A stretch of DNA of 64,000 bases from Planctomycetota bacterium (GTDB lineage Bacteria > Planctomycetota > B15-G4): NCBI GenBank assembly GCA_020638905.1, contig JACKHP010000004.1:1-64000 (forward strand), in the 5' to 3' direction. Shown one piece after another: positions 1 through 7,374 of the stretch (the stretch's first letter is position 1; each line of letters begins with the position of its first letter). A program made the translations under genes and the position numbers. Below the pieces are notes generated by a model, which saw only the letters and a program-made list of their open reading frames with translations, did not search any database and was not told where the DNA came from.

Positions 1-204
1 ACGGTCTTCTTCCTGAGCGACGGCGCACCCAGCGCGGGAGAGATCCGCGACCCGGGGCTGCTGCTCGACCTGGTGACCGAGCGCAATCGCGAGCTCGAAC
101 TGCGCTTCCACTGCGTCGTGCTCACGAACGACCTCGTGGGTCGCGAGTTCATGACCGGGCTCGCCGCGCGCAGCGGTGGACAGGTCGTCAGCCCGCTCGA
201 CTGA
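1..204 (+). CDS. C-terminal fragment of a VWA-like protein (5' end outside window)
   Basis: The open frame enters from the left edge and ends at TGA 202-204, giving the last 67 residues. It begins TVFFLSDGAPSAGEI, which resembles the central beta-strand and following loop of von Willebrand factor A domains (hhhLSDG, then a helix). It continues through a second hydrophobic strand (FHCVVLTND) and ends with a helix and SGGQVVSPLD. The last 17 bases overlap the end of the convergent selD gene. The rest of the protein is outside the window, so domain partners and localisation cannot be judged. The VWA assignment rests on this short stretch and is tentative. Confidence 0.5.
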   Translation, partial: TVFFLSDGAPSAGEIRDPGLLLDLVTERNRELELRFHCVVLTNDLVGREFMTGLAARSGGQVVSPLD

Positions 205-1279
205 CGTCGGGCGGCGGCAGCGGACCGGCGTGCAGCAGCACGCGCGGCGCGCCGGACGCCGGCGCCGCGGCGCGGCCCACGGCGGCCACGAGCACGTCGC
301 GCGCGGCGAGCGCTTCGGCCAGCCGCGGCGCGCGCTCCTCGGCCACCGCGAGCAGCAGGCCTCCGGAGGTCTCGCTGTCGGCCACGAGGTCGGAGACCAC
401 GCGCGGCACGTCGGCGTCGACCGCGTAGCGGGCGCCCAGGTGCGCCTTGGTGCGCGCGCTCCCCCCGGACAACAGCCCGCGCCGGCCGAGCTCGAGCGCG
501 TGCGGCAGCCACGGCAGCGCGTCGGCGTACAGGTGCAGGTCGACGCCCGACGCGGACGCGAGCTCGTGTCCGTGTCCCGCCAGGCCGTAGCCGGTCACGT
601 CGGTGGCGGCCAGCACGCCCGCCTCGCGCGCCGCGTCGGCGGCCTTCGCGTTGAGCGCGCCCATGCTCTCGATCGCCGGACGCAGCCCCTCGGCGTCGAT
701 CTTGCGCTTCTTGGCCGCCGTCGTGAGGCAGCCCGCGCCGAGCGGCTTGGTCAGGAAGACCACGTCGCCCGGCCGCGCGCCGCCGTTCGTGATCTGCTCG
801 CCGGGACGCACCGTGCCGGTGCACGCGAGGCCGAACTTGACGCCCTCGTCGGTCACGCTGTGTCCGCCGAGCGTCATCGCGCCGGCCTCGCGCACGGCGT
901 CGTCCGCGCCGCGCAGGATCTCGGTCATCACGTCGAGCGGCAGCGCGTCGGTGTTGAAGACGAGCACGTTCAGCACGCTGAACGGACGCGCTCCCATCGC
1001 GTACAGGTCGGAGAGTGCGTTCGCGGCGGCGATGCGTCCGAACCACCACGGGTCGTCGACCACGGGCGGGAAGAAGTCGACCGTCTGGACCAGTGCCACC
1101 TCGTCGGTGAGGCGCGCCACGCCGGCATCGTCGAAGTGGCTCGTGCTCACGAGCAGCCTCGGGTCGTCCTGCGCGGGGAGCTTGGAGAGGACCTGCACGA
1201 GGTCCTGCGCCTGCACCTTGGCCGCTCAGCCGGCGCAGTTGGCGTAGTCGGTCAGGCGCAGCTTGCGTCCGAACGTCAC
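188..1279 (-). CDS. selD: Selenide, water dikinase SelD, a selenoprotein with in-frame UGA (Sec18)
   Basis: SelD makes selenophosphate from selenide and ATP, the selenium donor for Sec-tRNA synthesis. Standard gene calling would start at an internal ATG (1216) and lose the N-terminus. Reading upstream in the same frame gives GTG at 1279, then LRLTDYANCAG, a TGA at 1226-1228, then AAKVQAQDLVQVL. The family motif at this point is G-(C or U)-x-x-K, so the UGA sits exactly at the catalytic Cys/Sec position (residue 18) and the conserved Lys follows three residues later. With readthrough the protein has 363 residues, close to the usual size. It goes on with the TVDFFPPVVDDP and ANALSDLYAMG motifs of the AIR-synthase-like fold. 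GTG overlaps the stop codon of selA (GTGA), so the two genes are translationally coupled. The downstream end overlaps a convergent gene by 17 bases. Confidence 0.93.
1188..1206 (-). promoter_or_regulatory. Candidate bacterial SECIS hairpin for selD
   Basis: A perfect 7-bp stem (AGGACCU paired with AGGUCCU) closes a 5-nt loop, CGUGC. It begins 19 nt after the UGA, and the loop starts about 26 nt after it. Bacterial SECIS elements lie in the coding region just 3' of UGA and usually carry a G among the first two loop bases, as here. SelB would bind this hairpin to deliver Sec-tRNA. No selB gene is in the window. Confidence 0.65.
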
Positions 1280-2670
1280 GGGCCGTCGCCGTCGCGTGGG
1301 AGGGCCGCGAATGCGAGGGCGATCTGCGCCTCGTCGCCGTCGAGGAGCGCGAACACGTCGAGCCGCAGGCGATCGTCGGCGACGCGTCCGAAGACGGGCA
1401 CGTCGCCCGTGCGCAGCCGATGCGCGAGCTCGCCGGCCGCGAGGCGCGGCCACGTCACCTCGACGGCCCACGACGCCAGGGGACGCGCCGGCGCCGAGCC
1501 CGATCCCGCGGCACCCTCGCTCGCGACGACGTCGAACTTCGCCAGCGGGAAGCGCGCGCCCAGCGCGGCGGCCAGACGCTCGGCGTGGGCGCGGCGCGTC
1601 TCGGGCGTGCGCGCCAGCGCCGCCAGCACGGGGATCTCGTCGAGCGGCGCGCGTCGGTGCGCGGCCAGCGTGGCCGAGAGCGCCGCGAGCGCCAGCCTGT
1701 CGGGCCGCAGCGCGCGGAAGAGCGGGTGCCGGCGACAGCGCCGCACGAGGTCGGCACGTCCCACGAGCACGCCGGCCTGGGGACCGCCGAGCAGCTTGTC
1801 GCCGGAGAAGCAGACCAGGTCGGCGCCATCGCGCAACGCCGTGCGCACGTCCGGCTCGTGGTCGAGGCCCAACGTGGGCGGCGGCGGCGCGAGCACACCC
1901 GATCCCACGTCGACGAGCACCGGCACGCCCTGCACCCGGGCCAGCGTCGCGAGCTCGGCCACGCTCGGCTCGGCGGTGAATCCCACCACGCGGTAGTTGC
2001 TCGTGTGCATCACGAGCAGCATCCCGGTCTCCCAGGTCAGGCGGGCGTCGAAGTCGGACGCGTAGGTGCGGTTCGTCGTGCCGACCTCGACCAGCCGCGC
2101 GCCGGACTGGGCGAGCAGGTCGGGCAGACGGAAGCCGCCGCCGATCTCGATCAGCTGCCCGCGCGAGACGAGCACGTCTTTCGTCTGCGCGAGGGCGGTC
2201 AGCGCGAGCAGCAGGGCGCCCGCGTTGTTGTTCACGACCGTGGCCGACTCGGCGCCGGTGAGCGCGCACAGGTCGTCGAGCAGGCGGCTCTCGCGATCCT
2301 TGCGCCCTCCCGTCTCGGGGTCGACCTCGAGCACGGTGAAACCCGAGGCCTGCTCGAGCAGCGCCTCTCGCGCGGCACGCGGCAGCGCGGCGCGTCCGAG
2401 GCCGGTGTGCAGGAAGACGCCGGTGGCGTTCACCACGCGCGGGTACGCCGGACGGTCGGCGCGCGACAACCGCTCCCCGACGCGCTCCGCCACGACCCGC
2501 TCGTCGGGGACGGCGCCCGAATGACGTCCCGTGCGCAGCGCCTCGCGCAGCGCATCGAGCTCGGAGCGCACCAGATCGGCCGCACGCGCATCGGCAGGCA
2601 GCCGCTTGAGGACGGCGTCGACCGCGGGCAGGTCGCGCAACTGCGGCGGGCTGGCGTCGTCCGGGGACAT
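1276..2670 (-). CDS. selA: L-seryl-tRNA(Sec) selenium transferase SelA
   Basis: SelA is a PLP enzyme that converts Ser-tRNA(Sec) to Sec-tRNA(Sec) using selenophosphate. The 464-residue product has the whole family architecture: an N-terminal helical tRNA-binding part, NATGVFLHTGLGRA near residues 81-94, TVVNNNAGA around 145-151, and the PLP-lysine motif SGDKLLGGPQAG with Lys292. A second ATG nine bases upstream (2679) overlaps a possible -10 box (TACGAT, 2678-2683), so I prefer the start at 2670. The stop codon overlaps the GTG of selD. Together with selD this gives two of the three protein genes needed for selenocysteine; selB and tRNA-Sec must lie elsewhere. Confidence 0.93.
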   Translation of the reverse strand: MSPDDASPPQLRDLPAVDAVLKRLPADARAADLVRSELDALREALRTGRHSGAVPDERVVAERVGERLSRADRPAYPRVVNATGVFLHTGLGRAALPRAAREALLEQASGFTVLEVDPETGGRKDRESRLLDDLCALTGAESATVVNNNAGALLLALTALAQTKDVLVSRGQLIEIGGGFRLPDLLAQSGARLVEVGTTNRTYASDFDARLTWETGMLLVMHTSNYRVVGFTAEPSVAELATLARVQGVPVLVDVGSGVLAPPPPTLGLDHEPDVRTALRDGADLVCFSGDKLLGGPQAGVLVGRADLVRRCRRHPLFRALRPDRLALAALSATLAAHRRAPLDEIPVLAALARTPETRRAHAERLAAALGARFPLAKFDVVASEGAAGSGSAPARPLASWAVEVTWPRLAAGELAHRLRTGDVPVFGRVADDRLRLDVFALLDGDEAQIALAFAALPRDGDGP

Positions 2671-2735
2671 GGCGGCCATCGTACCGTCGCCCCGGACGGG
2701 TTGCCTCTGCGCGGGATTTCGCCGCGCTCGGCGCC

Positions 2736-2741
2736 TAGAAT
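2736..2741 (+). promoter_or_regulatory. Possible -10 element for recJ
   Basis: TAGAAT stands 28 bases before the proposed recJ TTG start, leaving a short leader that contains GGGAG. No convincing -35 box is seen at 16-18 bp spacing, so this is a partial promoter assignment in the selA/recJ divergent gap. Confidence 0.35.
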
Positions 2742-2769
2742 GCGGACCCTCCGCCACCCGGGAGTTCCC

Positions 2770-4554
2770 TTGGTCAGCCCAGCCCTGCAGACGTCCACCG
2801 TGTGGCGCCCCAAGTACCCCGATCCGGGGGTCGTGGCCGCCCTGCGCCGGTCGCTGCCCTTCGAGCCGATCCTGGCGACGGTGCTGGCCAACCGCGGCGT
2901 GGGCAGTCCGGCCGAGGCCGAGGCGTTCCTGGCGCCGTCGGTCGACGCCCTGCGCGACCCGCTCCTGCTGGCCGACATGGACAAGGCCGCCCAGCGTGTG
3001 ACGGAGGCGGTGCTGGCGCGCGAGCCGATCCTGATCTACGGCGACGCCGACGTCGACGGCCTCTCGTCCACGGCGCTGCTGGTGCAGTTCCTGCGCGTCG
3101 CCGGGCAGGATCCGCTGGTGTACGTCCCGAACCGTGCCTACGACGGGTACTCGTTCACCGACGTCGGCATCGCGCGCTGCGTCGAGCTGGGTGCGAAGGT
3201 CGTGGTCTCGGTCGACAACGGCATCACGAGCGTCGCGCCCGTGGCCGAGCTGCAGCGGCGCGGCCTCGACGTGATCGTGACCGACCACCACCTGCCGCCC
3301 GACGTGCTGCCTCCCGCCCATGCGGTGGTCAACCCGAACCGCGTCGACTGTCCATATCCCTTCAAGGGCCTGGCCGGCGTGGGCGTGGCCTTCAAGCTGG
3401 CCTGCGCGGTGGCGGGCAAGCTGGCCGAGCGCGGACGCGCGCGCGAGCCGCTCAAGCGGGCGCTCGCCGAGGTCCTGGCCTGGGTCGCGTTCGGCACGGT
3501 CTCCGACGTCATGCCGCTCGTCGACGAGAACCGCGTGCTCGTCTCGCGCGGGCTGCGCGCCATCGCGCTCAACACGAGCCCGGGACTGGCCGCGCTGTGC
3601 AAGGTCTCGAACCTCAACCCGGCCGACTCGCCGCGCAGCGAGGACATCGCCTTCCGGCTCGCGCCGCGCATCAACGCGGCGCGCCGCCTGGGTCGGAGCG
3701 ACCTCGCGCTCGAGCTCATGACCACCACCGATGCCGCGCGCGCGACGGTGCTGGCCAGCGACCTCGACCGCCTCAACCGCGAGCGCCAGCAGGCCGAGCG
3801 CTCGATGCTCGACGCGATGCGCAAGCGCCTCGCCCGCATCCCCGTCGATCGGCCCGTGCTGATGGCCTCCGACGACTGGTCCCCGGGCTTCCTGGGCCTC
3901 GTGGCCGGACGCATCTGCCGCGAGCGCGGGCGCCCCGCGGTGCTCGTGGCCGGCGGTCAGGGCGACGGGCCGGCCAAGGGCTCGGTGCGCTCGGTCGTCG
4001 GCTTCGACGCGCACGCGGCGCTCGCGGCCTGCGACGAGCACCTCGAGGAGCACGGCGGGCACGCCATGGCGGCCGGCTTCAGCATCCGGCCGGAGAGCAT
4101 CCCGGCCTTCATCGAGAGCTTCGAGGCCGTCTGGGACGAGCACGTGCGCCAGGGCTTCCGCGTGCCGCCGCTCGAGTACGAGGGCGAGCTGCCGTTGGCG
4201 GCCGTCACGCCGCGCCTGCTCGACCAGCTCGAGCGGCTCGAACCTTTCGGCGAGGCGAACCGTCCGCCGGTGCTGGGCTGCATGGGAATCGACGTGCTCG
4301 AGGCGCGTCGCATGGGAGGTGACGGCCTGCACCTCGCGATGCAGCTCTCGCAAGGCGGCGAGCCGCTGCGCGCGGTGGCCTTCGACCGCGGATCGCTGGC
4401 CGACGCGCTGCGTCCGGCCGACCGCATCGACGCGCTCTTCCGGCCGCGCTGGAACCGCTACCGCGGCCGCGCCCAGGTCGAGCTGGAGATCGTCGACCTG
4501 CGTCCCTCGCGCGACGGCAGCGTCGCGCCCTGCGAGGACGGCTCGGCGTCATGA
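2770..4554 (+). CDS. recJ: Single-stranded-DNA-specific exonuclease RecJ
   Basis: RecJ degrades single-stranded DNA 5' to 3' in recombination and repair. The protein (594 residues from TTG 2770) carries the DHH-phosphoesterase metal motifs in order: YGDADVDG (90-97), SVDNG (147-151) and TDHH (171-174). GHAMAAGF of the DHHA1 domain lies in the second half, and a C-terminal OB-like segment follows. Length matches the family. TTG 2770 has GGGAG at a good distance. An in-frame ATG at 2740 would add ten residues but overlaps the TAGAAT -10-like box. RecJ diverges from selA. Confidence 0.93.
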   Translation: MVSPALQTSTVWRPKYPDPGVVAALRRSLPFEPILATVLANRGVGSPAEAEAFLAPSVDALRDPLLLADMDKAAQRVTEAVLAREPILIYGDADVDGLSSTALLVQFLRVAGQDPLVYVPNRAYDGYSFTDVGIARCVELGAKVVVSVDNGITSVAPVAELQRRGLDVIVTDHHLPPDVLPPAHAVVNPNRVDCPYPFKGLAGVGVAFKLACAVAGKLAERGRAREPLKRALAEVLAWVAFGTVSDVMPLVDENRVLVSRGLRAIALNTSPGLAALCKVSNLNPADSPRSEDIAFRLAPRINAARRLGRSDLALELMTTTDAARATVLASDLDRLNRERQQAERSMLDAMRKRLARIPVDRPVLMASDDWSPGFLGLVAGRICRERGRPAVLVAGGQGDGPAKGSVRSVVGFDAHAALAACDEHLEEHGGHAMAAGFSIRPESIPAFIESFEAVWDEHVRQGFRVPPLEYEGELPLAAVTPRLLDQLERLEPFGEANRPPVLGCMGIDVLEARRMGGDGLHLAMQLSQGGEPLRAVAFDRGSLADALRPADRIDALFRPRWNRYRGRAQVELEIVDLRPSRDGSVAPCEDGSAS

Positions 4555-4648
4555 GGCCCGGTTCCTCCGCCCGCGTCCCGTCGCGGCCGGCGCGCCCCGA
4601 GCGCGCGCCGGACGCGCTCGCACCCCGTCCACCCCGGCAGGTCCGCCC

Positions 4649-5230
4649 GTGATCCGCGCGCTGTACGACAAGGTCATCGAGCTCTCGCGCCGTCCGTACG
4701 CGCTGCCCGCGCTCACGGCGCTGGCGTTCCTCGAGTCGATGATCTTCCCCATCCCGCCCGACGTGATGCTCGTGCCGATGTGCGTGGCCGAGCCCAAGAA
4801 GTCGCTGCGCTACGCAGCCTTCTGCTCGGTGGCCTCGGTGCTCGGCGGCATGGCCGGCTACGCGCTCGGGCACTTCCTGTGGGACGAGATCGGGCCGTGG
4901 TTCTTCGCCAACGTGCCGGGCTTCAGCCAGGCGCGCTTCGACTCGGTGCAGGCGCTGTACGAGAAGTGGAACTTCGTGGTGGTGTTCAGCGCGGGCTTCA
5001 GCCCGATCCCGTACAAGCTGTTCACGATCTCGGCCGGCGTGTTCGACATCTCGTTCCCGACGTTCCTGCTCGCGTCGGCCGTCTCGCGCTCGGCGCGCTT
5101 CTTCCTGGTGGCCGCCATGCTCAAGAAGTACGGCGTCCAGGCGAAGGACTTCATCGAGCGCCGGCTCAACGTGCTCGCGCTGGTGTTCGTCGTGCTGCTC
5201 GTCGGCTGCTTCTGGATCGTGCTCGCGTGA
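4649..5230 (+). CDS. YqaA-type VTT/DedA-family membrane protein
   Basis: A 193-residue inner-membrane protein of the VTT (SNARE-associated/DedA) superfamily, YqaA branch. Visible features are the re-entrant segment with FLESMIFPIPPDVMLVP, the glycine-rich helix GGMAGYALGHFLW, the FSPIPYKLFTISAG segment in which Pro and polar residues break a hydrophobic helix, and a final hydrophobic helix (LALVFVVLLVGCFWIVLA). Family members are proposed to move or scramble lipids; the substrate here is unknown. The GTG start at 4649 is the first start before the conserved region. The gene follows recJ after 94 bases on the same strand. Confidence 0.8.
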   Translation: MIRALYDKVIELSRRPYALPALTALAFLESMIFPIPPDVMLVPMCVAEPKKSLRYAAFCSVASVLGGMAGYALGHFLWDEIGPWFFANVPGFSQARFDSVQALYEKWNFVVVFSAGFSPIPYKLFTISAGVFDISFPTFLLASAVSRSARFFLVAAMLKKYGVQAKDFIERRLNVLALVFVVLLVGCFWIVLA

Positions 5231-5333
5231 CGCACGCGCCGCCGCGCGTCGCCGGTTCCCCGTCGCGCGACGTGCGCACGACGTGGCCGCGCGCCGCGCC
5301 GCTCGGCGCCCGTCCACCACGGATGCGGGCGCC

Positions 5334-6287
5334 GTGACCGGCTCGGCGCCTCCGCCCCCGCCGCCCGATCCGCGCGGCCTGTGGAGCCTGCATCCGGGGA
5401 CGCGCGCCGTCGTGGCGCGCACCGACGACGGACGGCGTGCGCAGGAGTTCTCGCTCGTGCTGCGCGCGATCGGGATCGCGCACCGCGTCGAGCCGTTCGG
5501 CCCCCTGTACGAACTCGTCGTGCACCCTCGCGACGCCTGGCGCGCCGGCGAGCAGTTGCGACGCTACGTCGAGGAGAACCGCGCGCCGCCGGAGCCCGCG
5601 CACGCCCGGCCGCCGCGCCGTGCCGTGGGCCTGCGCGGCGCCTTCGCCGCCGTGGTGCTGCTCGTGCTCGTCGACCGGCTGTCCGCCTCGGCCGCCTTCG
5701 GGCTCGACTGGGACGCCGCCGGACGCGCCGACGCCGCGCTCATCCGCGAGGGCCAGGTCTTCCGTGCCGCGACGGCGCTCACCCTGCACACCGGGGCGCC
5801 GCACCTCGCGGGCAACGCGGTCTTCGGCGCGGTCTTCGTGAGCTTCACCGCCGAGCTGCTCGGGAACGGCGTGGCGCTCACGGCGATCGTGCTCACCGGC
5901 GTGCTGGGCAACCTGACGAACGCCTGGATCCAGTCTCCCGAGCACCTCTCGGTGGGCGCGTCGACCGCGGTCTTCGGTGCGCTCGGTCTGCTCGTCGCCC
6001 AGGCCTGGACCGGCAAGCGCCGCGCCCCGCGCTGGATGCAGCGCTGGGCGCCGGTGGTGTTCGGCCTCGCGCTGCTGGGCTACCTCGGCACCGAGGGCGA
6101 GCGCACCGACGTCGCGGCCCACGTGCTCGGCTTCCTGGCGGGCTGCGGCCTGGGCGTCCCGCTCGCGCTCTGGTCGCAGGACGGCCCGCGTCCGCTGGGT
6201 ACGCAGCTCGTCTGCGGGCTGTCGGGTGCGGCGCTCGTGTTCGGCGCGTGGTGGTGGGCGCTGGCGACCGCGGTCGCGTCCGCCTGA
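5334..6287 (+). CDS. Rhomboid-family intramembrane serine protease
   Basis: A 317-residue membrane protein. After a proline-rich N-terminus comes a soluble segment of about 70 residues (GIAHRVEPFGPLYELVV), then the rhomboid core. The core shows HLAGN (His157 and Asn161) in one helix, the nucleophile motif VGASTAVFGALG with Ser210, and the catalytic His263 in TDVAAHVLGF. Rhomboids cleave transmembrane helices of other proteins. The motif here is GAST rather than the commoner GxSG, but Ser, His and the HxxxN motif are intact, so it is probably active. GTG 5334 is my preferred start; GTG 5283 would add 17 arginine- and alanine-rich residues. Confidence 0.85.
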   Translation: MTGSAPPPPPPDPRGLWSLHPGTRAVVARTDDGRRAQEFSLVLRAIGIAHRVEPFGPLYELVVHPRDAWRAGEQLRRYVEENRAPPEPAHARPPRRAVGLRGAFAAVVLLVLVDRLSASAAFGLDWDAAGRADAALIREGQVFRAATALTLHTGAPHLAGNAVFGAVFVSFTAELLGNGVALTAIVLTGVLGNLTNAWIQSPEHLSVGASTAVFGALGLLVAQAWTGKRRAPRWMQRWAPVVFGLALLGYLGTEGERTDVAAHVLGFLAGCGLGVPLALWSQDGPRPLGTQLVCGLSGAALVFGAWWWALATAVASA

Positions 6288-6359
6288 GCGCTCGCGACCG
6301 CACCCGGATCGACCGCGCACCTGCGGCGGGCGGCCTCGCCCTCAGCGTGCAGTCGAGAT

Positions 6360-6400
6360 CGGTGACGTGCACGCGCGCGACACGCGTGCGTCGGTCACCG
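6360..6400. terminator. Hairpin between convergent rhomboid and nrdJb genes
   Basis: Nested inverted repeats: an outer 7-bp stem (CGGTGAC with GTCACCG) and an inner 7-bp stem (GCACGCG with CGCGTGC) around a 7-nt loop. The structure lies in the 157-bp gap between two converging genes and could end both transcripts. There is no T-run, so an intrinsic-terminator role is uncertain. Confidence 0.4.
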
Positions 6401-6444
6401 GCACGCGCCGCGCGATCCGCGACGGCGCGTGCAGGACCGAGCGC

Positions 6445-7365
6445 TCAACCGCACTCGGTGAAGCCGCAGGAGTGGCACTTCACGCAGCCCTCCTCGTACG
6501 AGAGCTGGCCGCCACAGTCGACGCACGCGCCCTGCACCTTGCTGGCCTCGTTGCCGCCGTGGGACGAGGAGCGACGGCTCCAGGCGTCGGTGGTGGCCTT
6601 GCGTTCGGCCTCGAACTCGACGCCCGTCTCGCCACCGCGCTCGGGCGCCGCGGCAGCCTGTCCGCCGTGCTCGAGCGAGGCGTGACGCAGCTCGCGCGCC
6701 GCGTAGTACTTCTCGAGCGCCTTGCCGATGGCGTCGGAGCACGAGCTGATCTTGCCGTCCTCGCCCCACGCCGGACGGTGGCACGAGATGCCCTTGAGCT
6801 GCTTGATGAGCGGCTCGATGCGCGCGCCACAGCGCAGCGCATAGCTGATCAGCCGTCCGATGGCCTCGTTCTGGGAGGCCGCACAGCCGCCCGCCTTGCC
6901 CATGTGGTTGAAGAGCTCGAACGGCAGGCCGTTCTCGGACTCGTTGACCGTCACGTAGAGGTGGCCACAGCCGGTGTTCATGCGGATCGTGTGACCCACC
7001 GTCACCTGCGGACGGGCGCGCGGCGCGAGCCCGTCGGGTTCGCCTTCGTTGATCGGCTCGGGACGCTCTCCCGCGCTGATCTGGCGCAGCACCGCCGGCC
7101 GCCGCATGTGCGGACCGACCGACGTCGCGTAGAAGCGCTCGAGCCCCTCGTTGAGCTTCTCGCCCAGCCCCCCGGCCTCGGTGAGCAGGAACGCCTGGGT
7201 CTGCTCGTGGTTCTCGCACGCGGCCATGAGCTCGGTCACCGCCCCGCGGTCACCCTGCTCGACGGCGTCCCAGTCGAGTTCTCGCCACGCGAGCACGACG
7301 GACGCCGCGCGATCCTTGGCCTCGGCTTCCATCGATTCGGACACGATCGTCTCCGGCTTCGCCAT
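6445..7365 (-). CDS. nrdJb: B12-dependent ribonucleotide reductase, C-terminal subunit (split NrdJ)
   Basis: This 306-residue protein matches the C-terminal third of class II (adenosylcobalamin-dependent) ribonucleotide reductases. It includes the TSCPD-like region (TGCGHLYVTVNE, GGCAASQNEAIGRLIS, and ISCHRP before a further conserved Cys) and a cysteine-rich tail (CVDCGG, then CVKCHSCGFTECG) that probably binds zinc and relays reducing equivalents to the active site. In most bacteria it is fused to the catalytic domain; here it is a separate gene 9 bases after nrdJa. The ATG has GGGAGGGG just upstream, overlapping the nrdJa stop. Confidence 0.85.
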   Translation of the reverse strand: MAKPETIVSESMEAEAKDRAASVVLAWRELDWDAVEQGDRGAVTELMAACENHEQTQAFLLTEAGGLGEKLNEGLERFYATSVGPHMRRPAVLRQISAGERPEPINEGEPDGLAPRARPQVTVGHTIRMNTGCGHLYVTVNESENGLPFELFNHMGKAGGCAASQNEAIGRLISYALRCGARIEPLIKQLKGISCHRPAWGEDGKISSCSDAIGKALEKYYAARELRHASLEHGGQAAAAPERGGETGVEFEAERKATTDAWSRRSSSHGGNEASKVQGACVDCGGQLSYEEGCVKCHSCGFTECG

Positions 7366-7374
7366 GACCCCTCC

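Noticed and set aside
2740..2769. Earlier ATG start for recJ at 2740
   Set aside because: The ATG overlaps a TAGAAT -10-like box and lacks a ribosome-binding site, whereas TTG 2770 has GGGAG nearby.
1276..4353. Apparent single 1025-codon minus-strand reading frame through selA and antisense to recJ
   Set aside because: Only the part from 2670 down encodes SelA. The rest is low-complexity Arg/Ala/Gly/His antisense of recJ, a common effect of GC-rich third codon positions.
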